64,000 nt of DNA from Cetobacterium ceti (GCF_900167275.1 NZ_FUWX01000009.1:1-64000); one strand, 5' to 3'; shown: positions 18,591 to 26,134, counted from the stretch's first letter. The notes: generated from the letters alone by a model not told the origin. Program-made: numbers and translations.

Positions 18591-19718
18591 TTATAAAGAA
18601 ATATTTTTTTCATTTTCAAAATCAAATATATGAGCTTTATCCATGTCAAAATAAAAAGTTTCTTTATCTCCAAAAGTAACCCCTGAAGATTTTTCCACAG
18701 GAATTCTTGAAGTATATTGATTTTTACCAATGCTAAAATAAATAAACTCTTCATTTCCCATTTGTTCAACTATATTTATTTTCCCTTCAGCTTTTCTTTC
18801 TGCTTCCCCTGGATTTGTCATATTATTTCCAATATTTTCAGGACGAATTCCAAACCAAACTTTTTTACCTACAAAGTCTTTAACCTTTTCAGCTTTATTA
18901 TTCGGTAAAAGTAATTTTATTCCTCCATCTAAAGTTACATAAATATTTCCATTCTCTCCAAGTAATTCTCCTTCTACTAAGTTCATAGCTGGAGAACCTA
19001 TAAATCCTGCTACAAATTTATTAGCTGGGAAATTATATAAATTTAATGGAGTATCAACTTGCATTATTTTTCCATAATTTAATACACAAATTCTATCTCC
19101 CATTGTCATCGCTTCTACTTGGTCATGGGTAACATAAATCATAGTAGCATTTTGTCCTTCTTCTTTTAATTGCTTATGTAGTTGAGTTATTCTAACCCTC
19201 ATTGATACCCTTAATTTAGCATCTAAGTTTGATAGTGGTTCGTCAAACAAGAACACATCAGGTTTTCTAACAATTGCTCTTCCTACTGCAACTCTTTGTC
19301 TTTGTCCTCCTGACATTTCCTTTGGTTTTCTGTCTAATAATTCTGTTATTTCTAATTTTTCAGCAGCTTCTCTTACCCTTTTATCGATTTCTTCCTTTGG
19401 AACTTTAGCCATTCTTAATCCAAAGGCCATATTTTCATATACAGTCATATGAGGGTATAAAGCATAGTTTTGGAATACCATTGCTATTCCTCTATCTTTT
19501 GGAGGTAAGTCATTAACAACTTTTTCTCCTATGTAAACTTCTCCGCCTGTTATTTCTTCTAATCCAGCTATCATTCTAAGAGTTGTTGACTTTGCACAAC
19601 CTGAAGGTCCTACAAATACCATAAATTCTCCATCTTTAATATCTAAATCAATTCCATGTACCGCTTTAAATCCATTAGGATATTGTTTTTCAACTTTTCT
19701 TAAAACTACTTCAGCCAT
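18591..19718 (-). CDS. ugpC: Orphan carbohydrate ABC transporter ATPase (UgpC/MsmK/MsmX type)
   Basis: This 375-residue CUT1 ATPase shows Walker A GPSGCAKST, signature MSGGQ, Walker B VFLFDEPLSNLD and H-loop YVTHD. A C-terminal OB-fold regulatory region contains FGIRPENIG. The ATG at 19718 is chosen because it follows a GGGGG site by 9 bases and matches the family start MAEVVL. No permease or binding protein adjoins it, and it has its own promoter and terminator. Enzymes of this type often energise several sugar importers; the glycosaminoglycan-locus permeases at 48.4-50.3 kb lack an ATPase and are plausible clients. Confidence 0.93.
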   Translation of the reverse strand: MAEVVLRKVEKQYPNGFKAVHGIDLDIKDGEFMVFVGPSGCAKSTTLRMIAGLEEITGGEVYIGEKVVNDLPPKDRGIAMVFQNYALYPHMTVYENMAFGLRMAKVPKEEIDKRVREAAEKLEITELLDRKPKEMSGGQRQRVAVGRAIVRKPDVFLFDEPLSNLDAKLRVSMRVRITQLHKQLKEEGQNATMIYVTHDQVEAMTMGDRICVLNYGKIMQVDTPLNLYNFPANKFVAGFIGSPAMNLVEGELLGENGNIYVTLDGGIKLLLPNNKAEKVKDFVGKKVWFGIRPENIGNNMTNPGEAERKAEGKINIVEQMGNEEFIYFSIGKNQYTSRIPVEKSSGVTFGDKETFYFDMDKAHIFDFENEKNISL

Positions 19719-19758
19719 TTTTGACTTCCCCCTTTTTTTAATTACTAAATGTACCTTG

Positions 19759-19786
19759 ATTATATATATTTTTTTTAAAAAGTCAA
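19759..19786 (-). promoter_or_regulatory. Promoter of the ugpC-type gene
   Basis: On the minus strand, TTGACT (19786-19781) and TATAAT (19764-19759) are separated by 16 bases. Confidence 0.7.
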
Positions 19787-19895
19787 TATTTATTCTTAAA
19801 AAAAACATAAAATTCTTTTTCTAAACTTTATGAACTTTATTAAAACTAATATCAATATACAATTATATAAGTTTTTTTTAATTATAAATTAATTC

Positions 19896-19924
19896 TTTAC
19901 TTATACAATTACAGGTGTTATAAT
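19896..19924 (+). promoter_or_regulatory. Promoter of the nitronate monooxygenase-like gene
   Basis: TTTACT (19896-19901), a 17-base spacer and TATAAT (19919-19924), with TG one base before the -10 (extended -10). Confidence 0.75.
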
Positions 19925-19962
19925 TCCTTTGTTAACAAAATTATAAAAGGGGGCATAGATTT

Positions 19963-20901
19963 ATGATAAAAATCGGTGACTTAGAAATTAATATCCCTAT
20001 TATTCAAGGTGGTATGGCTATTAGAGCATCAATGTCTAGATTAGCTGCTGCTGTTGCCAATGAAGGCGGAGTAGGCGTTATTGCTGGAACTACCCTATCA
20101 ATAGATGAATTAAAAGAAGAAATTAGAAATGCAAGAAAAAATATAGTAAATAAAGGTGGAGCTTTAGGAGTTAACATTATGGTTGCTGCTTCTGGATTCG
20201 CTGACTTAGTAAAAACTGCTATAGAGGAAAAAGTAGATATGCTTATTTGTGGCGCTGGATTCTCTAGAGATGTATTTGATATGGTTAAGGGAACCTCTAC
20301 AAAATTAGTTCCTATAGTTTCATCTTTAAAATTAGCAAAAATAGCACAAAAGCTAGGTGCAGATGCAATTGTTGTTGAAGGGGGAAATGCTGGTGGCCAT
20401 TTGGGAACAGATAAAGATTCTTGGGATATTGTTGGTGAAATAGCCCATGGTGTTTCAATTCCCGTTTTTGGTGCTGGTGGAGTAATCACCCCTGATGATG
20501 CCCAAAGAATGCTTGATTTAGGCGCTATTGGAGTTCAAATGGGAAGTAGATTTTTAGCTTCAAAAGAGTGTGAAGTGAGTGATGAATTTAAAGAACTTTA
20601 TGTAAAAACAAAAAAAGATGATGTTGTAACTATAATGAGTTCAGCAGGACTTCCTGCAAATGCTATAAGAACCCCATTTGCTGAGAAAATTTTGTCCCAA
20701 GAAAAATTAACTCCTAAAAGTTGCCATGGCTGTTTAAAAAAGTGTACTAGGTCATTTTGTGTGAACAGTGCTCTTGTAAACGGTCATAATGGAAATTACG
20801 AGTCCGGTTTATTTTTCTGTGGTAAAGATATTTGGAAAATTGATGAAATACTTTCTGTTAAAGAAATTTTTGAAAAATTTGCTCCTATTTTTAACAAATA
20901 A
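19963..20901 (+). CDS. Nitronate monooxygenase/FabK-like flavoprotein with Cys-rich tail
   Basis: The 312-residue protein has a TIM-barrel of the NMO/FabK family: IPIIQGGMAIRAS at the N-terminus, EGGNAGGHLG with the family His, and the FMN-phosphate loops GAGGVITPDDAQRML and GVQMGSRFLAS. Such enzymes oxidise nitronates or reduce enoyl-ACP. The C-terminal part (about residues 255-290) carries six Cys, CHGCLKKC, SFC and FFCG among them, which is not needed for FMN binding and could hold a metal or an Fe-S cluster. The gene stands alone between its own promoter and terminator. NMO versus FabK cannot be settled from sequence. Confidence 0.8.
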   Translation: MIKIGDLEINIPIIQGGMAIRASMSRLAAAVANEGGVGVIAGTTLSIDELKEEIRNARKNIVNKGGALGVNIMVAASGFADLVKTAIEEKVDMLICGAGFSRDVFDMVKGTSTKLVPIVSSLKLAKIAQKLGADAIVVEGGNAGGHLGTDKDSWDIVGEIAHGVSIPVFGAGGVITPDDAQRMLDLGAIGVQMGSRFLASKECEVSDEFKELYVKTKKDDVVTIMSSAGLPANAIRTPFAEKILSQEKLTPKSCHGCLKKCTRSFCVNSALVNGHNGNYESGLFFCGKDIWKIDEILSVKEIFEKFAPIFNK

Positions 20902-20918
20902 AAATATTTAAATATTTT

Positions 20919-20952
20919 ATGGTTATAGATAAAAATCTATAACCATTTTTTT
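20919..20952 (+). terminator. Terminator of the NMO-like gene
   Basis: The 12-bp arms 20919-20930 and 20935-20946 have an AAAA loop and are followed by a T-run. Confidence 0.9.
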
Positions 20953-20958
20953 ATATTT

Positions 20959-21010
20959 TTTATAGTCAAATAATTGTAATTAACCGACTATAAAGTCATT
21001 TAATTCTAAT
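20959..21010 (+). repeat. Direct and inverted repeats upstream of the serine recombinase
   Basis: TTTATAGTC (20959-20967) is inverted at 20986-20994 (GACTATAAA). An overlapping 17-base direct repeat (20964-20980 and 20994-21010) matches at 14 positions and is phased by exactly 30 bp. Together with the palindrome at 21045-21072 they form a compact cluster of possible protein-binding sites before the recombinase. Confidence 0.55.
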
Positions 21011-21044
21011 ATTTACAATGGTTTTTTAATATTTTTTGTGGAAA

Positions 21045-21072
21045 ATAATATTTTATCATGATAAAATATTAT
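21045..21072. repeat. 28-bp perfect palindrome at the recombinase start
   Basis: Both 14-base halves are exact complements around a central CATG at 21057-21060. It lies 25 bases before the recombinase ATG. Twenty-eight base pairs is the size of a resolvase/invertase crossover site; it could equally be an operator or form a leader hairpin. Confidence 0.85.
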
Positions 21073-21096
21073 AAAAATGAGAGGATTTCTATTTTT

Positions 21097-21855
21097 ATGA
21101 TAAATGTCGTCGCTTATACGAGAGTTTCTAGTGAAAAACAGGTAAAAGAAGGTCAAGGACTAGAAGTTCAAGAAAAATCTATTCAATCTTATATAAAAAA
21201 TAATAATTATACCTTAAAAAATATTTTTACAGATGAAGGAATTTCTGGAGCAGAAGATTTAACTAAAAGAAAAGGCCTTGCAGATGCTATAAAATATATT
21301 AAAGAAAATAATATCCCATACCTTATAGTTCAAAAGTTAGATAGATTAGCTAGAGATACTATGTTATTAGGTTATCTTGAATTTGAATTAAAAAAAGTAA
21401 ATTGTCAGATTATAGCTACAGATCAAGAATTCAATAATGATCCTATGGGAAAGTTAATGAAAGATATACTTGTTGCCTTTGCTAGTTTTGAAAAACAAAT
21501 GATTAATCTTAGAACTAGTGGTGGGAAAAAAAATAAGGTAGAAAAAAAATTATTTACTGGGGGAAAAATACCCTTTGGTTATAAACTTATTAATGGAGAT
21601 TATTTAGAAATTAATTCTACTTTAAAACCAATTGTTCGTTATATTTTTTCAAAAAGATCAAAAGGACATTCCTTAAGAGATATTTCAAAAGGAATAAAAG
21701 AAACTTTTGACTATCATGTTCCTTTTTCATCTGTGGGATATATTGTGAAAAATACCGCATATATGGGAAAATATAGACAAGAAAAAAATAATTTTATTGA
21801 AATTCCATCAATTATCAGCAAATCTTTATACTATAAAGTAAACAAAAGTAAATAA
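21097..21855 (+). CDS. Serine recombinase (resolvase/invertase catalytic domain plus Recombinase domain)
   Basis: This 252-residue protein begins with the serine-recombinase catalytic domain: VAYTRVSSEKQ with the nucleophile Ser, QKLDRLARD with the catalytic Arg cluster, and FASFEKQMI leading into the long E-helix. From about residue 135 a Recombinase (DNA-binding) domain follows (GGKIPFGYKL), with a helix-turn-helix-like ISKGIKETFDYHVPFSSV and YMGKYRQE. It lacks the zinc ribbon and coiled coil of large phage integrases. The ATG at 21097 has AGAGGA upstream; an ATG at 21058 has no site and lies in the palindrome. No phage or transposon genes adjoin. Confidence 0.88.
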   Translation: MINVVAYTRVSSEKQVKEGQGLEVQEKSIQSYIKNNNYTLKNIFTDEGISGAEDLTKRKGLADAIKYIKENNIPYLIVQKLDRLARDTMLLGYLEFELKKVNCQIIATDQEFNNDPMGKLMKDILVAFASFEKQMINLRTSGGKKNKVEKKLFTGGKIPFGYKLINGDYLEINSTLKPIVRYIFSKRSKGHSLRDISKGIKETFDYHVPFSSVGYIVKNTAYMGKYRQEKNNFIEIPSIISKSLYYKVNKSK

Positions 21856-21885
21856 AATAAATATTAATATATTAAAGGTGATTTT

Positions 21886-22908
21886 ATGAAAAACTATATA
21901 CCTGCTTTTTTATTTAAAAATAAGCATATTAACACTTGTTATCCAACTTTATTTAGAAAAGTTCATGTCGATTATTCTCGAGAAAGAATAGTAACTCCTG
22001 ATAATGATTTTTTAGATATTGATTGGGTAAAAAATAATAATAATAAATTATTAATTCTTTGTCATGGATTAGAAGGAAGTTCTGAAAGTCCATATATGAA
22101 AGGAATGGCAAAATATTATTCTGCTTTAGGTTGGGATATTTTAGCTATGAATTATAGAGGTTGTAGTGGAGAGTTAAATAAACAACCTATTTTCTATAAT
22201 TGTGGTTTTACTAAAGATTTAGAATATTTAATTGAGATTAATTCTCACTACGATAAAATTGCTCTTTCTGGATTTAGTTTAGGAGCTAATATTATTTTAA
22301 AATACTTAGGTGAAAGAAAAAAATATCCTAAAAATTTATTATGTGCAGCAGTAGTATCTCCTCCTATGGATATGGAAGCTTGCTCTAAACGAATAAAAAG
22401 TTTTTCAAATGCTCTTTATAAAACTAAATTTTTAAAAACTTTAAAAGAAAAAGTTATTGAAAAAAATAAATTATATCCTGGTATATATAGAGATGCTGTA
22501 AACTTAAAAAGATTTTCAATGGTTTCTGAACTAGATGAATTTGATGATATTTTTACTGCCCCTATTCATGGCTATTTAGATGCTCACGAGTATTATGAAA
22601 AAAATAGTTCATTATTTTTATTAGATAATATAAAAATTCCTACATATATTCTTACACCTTTAGATGATCCTATTATGGCAAATTCTTGTTATCCCTATGA
22701 AAAATGTAATAAAAATGAATTTTTGACATTTGAAACACCTGAATATGGTGGACATGTCGGATTTTCTAAATTAAATGACGATGCCTACTGGCATGAAGAA
22801 AAGATTTCTGAATTTTTTGAAGTTTGTGAATCTGGAGAGAAAAGCCTCTTAAAAGACTTTTCCCAATTAAATTCCTCCCCTAAAATAGATTTTGCTTTAA
22901 GACCTTAA
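21886..22908 (+). CDS. YheT-family alpha/beta hydrolase
   Basis: The 340-residue protein matches the YheT/ABHD1-3 family. The oxyanion-hole loop is LCHGLEGSSESPYMKG, followed by NYRGCSGE. The nucleophile elbow is SGFSLGANI. The acid is probably in PLDDPI and the catalytic His in GGHVGF. These are hydrolases of unclear substrate, with esters likely. It starts 30 bases after the recombinase. Its C-terminal codons are part of a terminator stem. Confidence 0.88.
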   Translation: MKNYIPAFLFKNKHINTCYPTLFRKVHVDYSRERIVTPDNDFLDIDWVKNNNNKLLILCHGLEGSSESPYMKGMAKYYSALGWDILAMNYRGCSGELNKQPIFYNCGFTKDLEYLIEINSHYDKIALSGFSLGANIILKYLGERKKYPKNLLCAAVVSPPMDMEACSKRIKSFSNALYKTKFLKTLKEKVIEKNKLYPGIYRDAVNLKRFSMVSELDEFDDIFTAPIHGYLDAHEYYEKNSSLFLLDNIKIPTYILTPLDDPIMANSCYPYEKCNKNEFLTFETPEYGGHVGFSKLNDDAYWHEEKISEFFEVCESGEKSLLKDFSQLNSSPKIDFALRP

Positions 22909-22930
22909 GGTCTTAGCAAATCTATTTTTT
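22882..22930. terminator. Long bidirectional terminator
   Basis: A long imperfect stem centred on GACCTTAAGGTC pairs AAATAGATTTTGC-type sequence with GCAAATCTATTT. It ends the YheT-type gene on + and the small membrane protein on -. Confidence 0.8.
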
Positions 22931-23170
22931 ATTTTTTTTCCTTTTTAAATAAATATATAAAACTATATAGGATGGTAATATCACAATAAAAATTCCAATT
23001 ATTAATCCTAAAATAGCAGGAACTCCCATTCCAAAACTTAAAGAAAAGGCTATTCCTGTAACTATATCTACAGGATTACTTATAATCCCATCACTTAAAT
23101 TTAAAATTTTTCCTAAAAATAAAATATTTAATATAAAGGGAACTATTATTAGCAAAATACTTTTAAACAT
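22922..23170 (-). CDS. Small membrane protein, unknown function
   Basis: This 82-residue protein has two hydrophobic segments (about residues 3-20 and 45-75) and a very basic end (YLKRKKNKK). The ATG at 23170 is preferred because AGGAGAG precedes it at the right distance; an upstream start would overlap the neighbouring gene. It follows the DUF1413-like gene with an 11-base gap and is probably co-transcribed. No family was recognised. Confidence 0.6.
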   Translation of the reverse strand: MFKSILLIIVPFILNILFLGKILNLSDGIISNPVDIVTGIAFSLSFGMGVPAILGLIIGIFIVILPSYIVLYIYLKRKKNKK

Positions 23171-23180
23171 TTTTACTCTC

Positions 23181-23441
23181 CTAAATTTTTTTATATTTTT
23201 GATAACCCATTCCTGTGTTGTCAATAATTTCAATAGAGTCTATTTTTTTGGCAGCTAAATAAAATTTTGTACTTAATTTAGTTTTTAAAGAATTTTCAAT
23301 TATCTTCCATTCATGCCCTTTAAAAAGATCTTTTAATAAAAATACACATCCATTTTTTACATTTTCAACTTCTTCTAATGCTAAATTTAATAATTTTAAA
23401 AGTTCTTCCTCATAAAGCTCTTGTTCTGTTTGATTTCTCAT
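23181..23441 (-). CDS. DUF1413-like small protein
   Basis: The 86-residue acidic-then-basic protein contains VFLLKDLFKGHEWKII, which resembles the core of DUF1413 proteins (LKDLF-x-G-x-W). It starts with a strong GGAGG site. The first 35 residues are a Glu-rich helix. It precedes a small membrane protein. The function of the family is unknown, and the family match was made by eye. Confidence 0.6.
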   Translation of the reverse strand: MRNQTEQELYEEELLKLLNLALEEVENVKNGCVFLLKDLFKGHEWKIIENSLKTKLSTKFYLAAKKIDSIEIIDNTGMGYQKYKKI

Positions 23442-23542
23442 TTACTAACCTCCTGCAAATGACTTATGTCTATATTTCTTTTATATTTAGTATATTTCAT
23501 AAATAATTATTTTGCAAATAATAAAATATATAAATATAAAAA

Positions 23543-23566
23543 AGCTACCGGATTAAACCAGTAGCT
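23543..23566 (-). terminator. Terminator of the solo ABC ATPase gene
   Basis: Arms 23543-23551 and 23558-23566 pair over 9 bp with one G-U pair, followed on the minus strand by a T-run. Confidence 0.75.
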
Positions 23567-23581
23567 ACCAATATTATTAAT

Positions 23582-24277
23582 TTATTTTATATTATAAACT
23601 TCTTCTAATTTTTCTTTGGTAAGTATATTTTTTTCTCCATACCCTATTTGTTCTCCATCTTTTAAAAGTAAAAAATTATCTCCTAATTTTTTAGCAAAAT
23701 CTATATTATTAACAACTGCTATCATTCTTGAATTTTCTTTTCTGATTTTCTTTTTTATAAAATCTAATATTTCATTTGAGGTTTTAATATCTAAATCACA
23801 TAGTAAATCATCTAAAATATAAATTGGAGATTCTTGACAAAGAGCTTTAGCTATATTTGTTTTTTTTCTTTCGCCTTTGCTAAGAGTTGATAAAGATCTA
23901 TTTTTTATTTTATTTAAATCTAAAATATCTAAAATATGCTCAATTGCGTAAATATCTTCATTAGTTTCTGTCCATGTCATAAAAGGAGTTCTTACATTTA
24001 CACATTCCTCATAAATTGTTGAATTATTTTCACTTAAATCTTGGCACATATAAGCTATGTGTTGTACTCTCTGAAGATTTGATAGCTTTGATAAATCTAT
24101 ATTTTTATAAAAAAATTCTCCATAAAATTTTAATTTACCTATTAAAGCTTTCATTAAAGTAGTTTTTCCCGCTCCTGTTCCACCAATTACAACTAATATC
24201 TCTCCACCTTTTAATTGAAAATTAATATTCTCTAAACTAAAATCACCCTTTGTTAAAGATTTTACATTTACCTTCAT
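23582..24277 (-). CDS. Solo ABC ATPase with atypical catalytic motifs
   Basis: This 231-residue ATP-binding subunit shows Walker A GGTGAGKTT, Q-loop region AYMCQDL, signature LSKGE and Walker B IYILDD. The catalytic Glu after Walker B is Asp, and the H-loop position reads VVNNID with Asn in place of His. The overall pattern is closest to iron-siderophore/vitamin B12-type importer ATPases (FecE/BtuD-like). No permease is adjacent. Reduced hydrolysis or a regulatory, switch-like role is possible. Confidence 0.75.
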   Translation of the reverse strand: MKVNVKSLTKGDFSLENINFQLKGGEILVVIGGTGAGKTTLMKALIGKLKFYGEFFYKNIDLSKLSNLQRVQHIAYMCQDLSENNSTIYEECVNVRTPFMTWTETNEDIYAIEHILDILDLNKIKNRSLSTLSKGERKKTNIAKALCQESPIYILDDLLCDLDIKTSNEILDFIKKKIRKENSRMIAVVNNIDFAKKLGDNFLLLKDGEQIGYGEKNILTKEKLEEVYNIK

Positions 24278-24428
24278 ACATTATCCCCCTCTATAATTTT
24301 CTCCCTTATAATAATATACTTGTTTTTATTCATATAGTCAATAAATAGAAATATATATATATTATATGTATACATTAACTTATTTATGACATATTAATAT
24401 TATAAAAAAAATAAACTATTATATGTAC

Positions 24429-24457
24429 TTGTAATAATTAATTAGTACAGTTATAAT
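24429..24457 (+). promoter_or_regulatory. Promoter of comB with overlapping inverted repeat
   Basis: TTGTAA (24429-24434), 17 bases, TATAAT (24452-24457). TGTACT at 24424-24429 is inverted as AGTACA at 24444-24449 around the -35, a possible operator. Confidence 0.65.
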
Positions 24458-24491
24458 ATACTCATCGAGAAATTTTTTAAGAGGTGAAATT

Positions 24492-25196
24492 ATGAAAGTT
24501 ACAATATTACCATCGGCAATTGAAGCCAATAAGGAAAACACAGAAGGAAAAACAGTAATTGTTATTGATGTTTTAAGAGCTACGAGTGTAATGATAACTG
24601 CTTTAGAAAATGGAGCTAAAAAAATATATCCTTTCGGAGCTATTGAGGACACTATAGAAAAAAGTAAAACTTCAAAAAACTTTCTTCTTGCAGGAGAAAG
24701 AAAAGGATTAAAAATTGAAGGATTTGATTTAGGAAACTCTCCTTTAGATTACACTCCTGAAGTTGTTTCTGGTAAGGAAATTTTTATGACAACTAGTAAT
24801 GGAACTAGAGCAATTGAAAATTCTAAATATGCAAAGGATTTATTTATAGCTTCATATTTAAATTTAACTGCTATTTCAAAAAAAATTCTAGAACTAAATA
24901 ACGATACAGTTATTGTTTGTGCTGGAACTAATAATGAATATTCTTTAGATGATATTCTTTGTGCTGGATTAATAGTTAAAGAATTAAATAAATATGTAAA
25001 TTTAGAAATTTCAGATTTTACTAGAGGAACTTTAAGAATTGCAGAACTAGATTTACCAGTAAGAAAAATTTTAGCTGGTAGTAAACATTTTGAATATTTA
25101 AAATCCATTGGTTATGAAAGAGATTTATATTATTGTTTATCAATAGATAATTCCTCTTTAACTCCAAAATATAAAAATGGAATAATTGAAAAATAA
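24492..25196 (+). CDS. comB: ComB-like 2-phosphosulfolactate phosphatase
   Basis: The 234-residue protein carries ComB family motifs: VIDVLRATSV, AGERKGLKIEGFDLGNSP, MTTSNGTRAI and the acidic SLDDILCAG. In methanogens ComB removes phosphate from 2-phosphosulfolactate in coenzyme M synthesis. Bacterial members usually lack the rest of that pathway and their role is unclear; no comA, comC or sulfolactate gene is in this window. GAGGTG precedes the ATG, and a good promoter is at 24429-24457. Confidence 0.88.
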   Translation: MKVTILPSAIEANKENTEGKTVIVIDVLRATSVMITALENGAKKIYPFGAIEDTIEKSKTSKNFLLAGERKGLKIEGFDLGNSPLDYTPEVVSGKEIFMTTSNGTRAIENSKYAKDLFIASYLNLTAISKKILELNNDTVIVCAGTNNEYSLDDILCAGLIVKELNKYVNLEISDFTRGTLRIAELDLPVRKILAGSKHFEYLKSIGYERDLYYCLSIDNSSLTPKYKNGIIEK

Positions 25197-25210
25197 TTTT
25201 TTTTAATTAA

Positions 25211-25230
25211 TTAAAGGATTTTTTTTACTT
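25211..25230 (+). promoter_or_regulatory. Upstream element shared by two barrel genes, copy 1
   Basis: TTAAAGG followed by an A/T-rich tract. An almost identical 19-base copy sits at 26066-26084, and each starts exactly 69 bases before the ATG of its gene, while the rest of the two leaders differs. Confidence 0.55.
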
Positions 25231-25279
25231 TTAAAGAATAGTCTAACAGATTTCAATTATACAACTAGGAGGAATATTT

Positions 25280-26026
25280 ATGAAAAGATTAGCATTAGTA
25301 TTATCTAGTATTTTAGTTTTATCATCATTTGCTTCAGCTAAGGAAATAGTTGCAAAACCTGAAGTTTCTAAAGAAATAGTTACTGAACCTGTAGTAGTTC
25401 AAGAGGAGGTTGTTGAAGTAGCTCCTGTGGTTACACCTGCACCAGTTGCTGTAACACCTAATTCTTATATTACATTAAGAGCTGGAATGGATTTTGCTCC
25501 AAGATATAAACAAGCTTCTTTTGGAACAGCATCTGCTGCACAAAATGTTAATGATAAATCTGGAGATAACTGGGGAGGAGAATTTGCAGTTGAATATTTA
25601 AGACAAATTGAAACTTCTAACTTCTACTTAGGAGGAGGTTTAGCATATCAAAGACATGCTGATGTTAAAGCTTCAAATGACTTATGGAAAACTGGAAGAT
25701 ATGATTCAATTCCTGTTTATGTAACTGGTAAATATGTTATGGCAAATTGGGACGGAGTTAAACCATATTTAAAAGCCGATTTAGGATATTCTTTCAATAG
25801 AAAAAGCGGTGATTTCAGTGAAAAATCAGATTCTCAAAAATTAGGATCTGGAAAAATTAAAGATGGAATGTATTATGGAGCTGGTTTAGGAGTTGAACTT
25901 GATAACTGGACAGCTGACGTTATGTATAAAGTAAATGACGCTAAATTAGATATGAACAATGGAGGATCTCATAAATTTGATTACTCTAGAGTGACTCTAT
26001 CTGTTGGTTATAAATTTAATTTATAA
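25280..26026 (+). CDS. Outer-membrane beta-barrel protein A (opacity/OmpA-barrel-like)
   Basis: The 248-residue protein has a signal peptide ending in ASA (about residues 1-20). A 40-residue Val/Glu/Pro/Ala-rich linker follows (for example VVVQEEVVEVAPVV), then a small barrel from about residue 64 (YITLRAGMDFAP) to the C-terminal SVGYKFNL, whose alternating pattern is typical of 8-strand barrels. The linker resembles flexible periplasmic segments. It is a tandem paralogue of the gene at 26135, with shared motifs AYQRH, YVTGKY/YLIGKY and FDYSRVTLSVGYKF. Confidence 0.82.
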   Translation: MKRLALVLSSILVLSSFASAKEIVAKPEVSKEIVTEPVVVQEEVVEVAPVVTPAPVAVTPNSYITLRAGMDFAPRYKQASFGTASAAQNVNDKSGDNWGGEFAVEYLRQIETSNFYLGGGLAYQRHADVKASNDLWKTGRYDSIPVYVTGKYVMANWDGVKPYLKADLGYSFNRKSGDFSEKSDSQKLGSGKIKDGMYYGAGLGVELDNWTADVMYKVNDAKLDMNNGGSHKFDYSRVTLSVGYKFNL

Positions 26027-26036
26027 TAAAAATTTC

Positions 26037-26062
26037 AAGGGCTCGGAATATGAGCCCTTTTT
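26037..26062 (+). terminator. Terminator of barrel gene A
   Basis: AAGGGCTC (26037-26044) pairs with GAGCCCTT (26052-26059), followed by T's. Confidence 0.9.
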
Positions 26063-26065
26063 TAT

Positions 26066-26084
26066 TTAAAGGATTTTTTTTATT
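26066..26084 (+). promoter_or_regulatory. Upstream element shared by two barrel genes, copy 2
   Basis: Matches 25211-25229 at 18 of 19 positions and has the same 69-base distance to the start codon. Confidence 0.55.
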
Positions 26085-26134
26085 CCCTTAGTATATTAGT
26101 TCAATTCACAATCTTTTGTTAGGAGGATAAATAT

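Noticed and set aside
20004-20489. 161-codon open frame on the minus strand across the NMO-like gene
   Set aside because: Antisense shadow of a well-supported gene; no SD, and the low-complexity Pro/Ser/Ala/Ile-rich product mirrors the sense codons.
20953-22908. Prophage or integrative element around the serine recombinase
   Set aside because: Neighbours are ordinary chromosomal genes with normal composition; no att-like duplication, structural or transposition genes were seen.
22922-23441. Two adjacent small genes as a toxin-antitoxin pair
   Set aside because: One resembles DUF1413 and the other is a plain two-helix membrane protein; no toxin or antitoxin motif is visible.
24749-25108. 119-codon open frame antisense to comB
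   Set aside because: Lies inside a conserved gene, no ribosome site, no family features.
25340-25465. Repeated GTTGAAGTAGCTCCTG-like units that could look like a repeat array
   Set aside because: They encode the Val/Glu/Pro linker of the barrel protein in frame; not a CRISPR or satellite.
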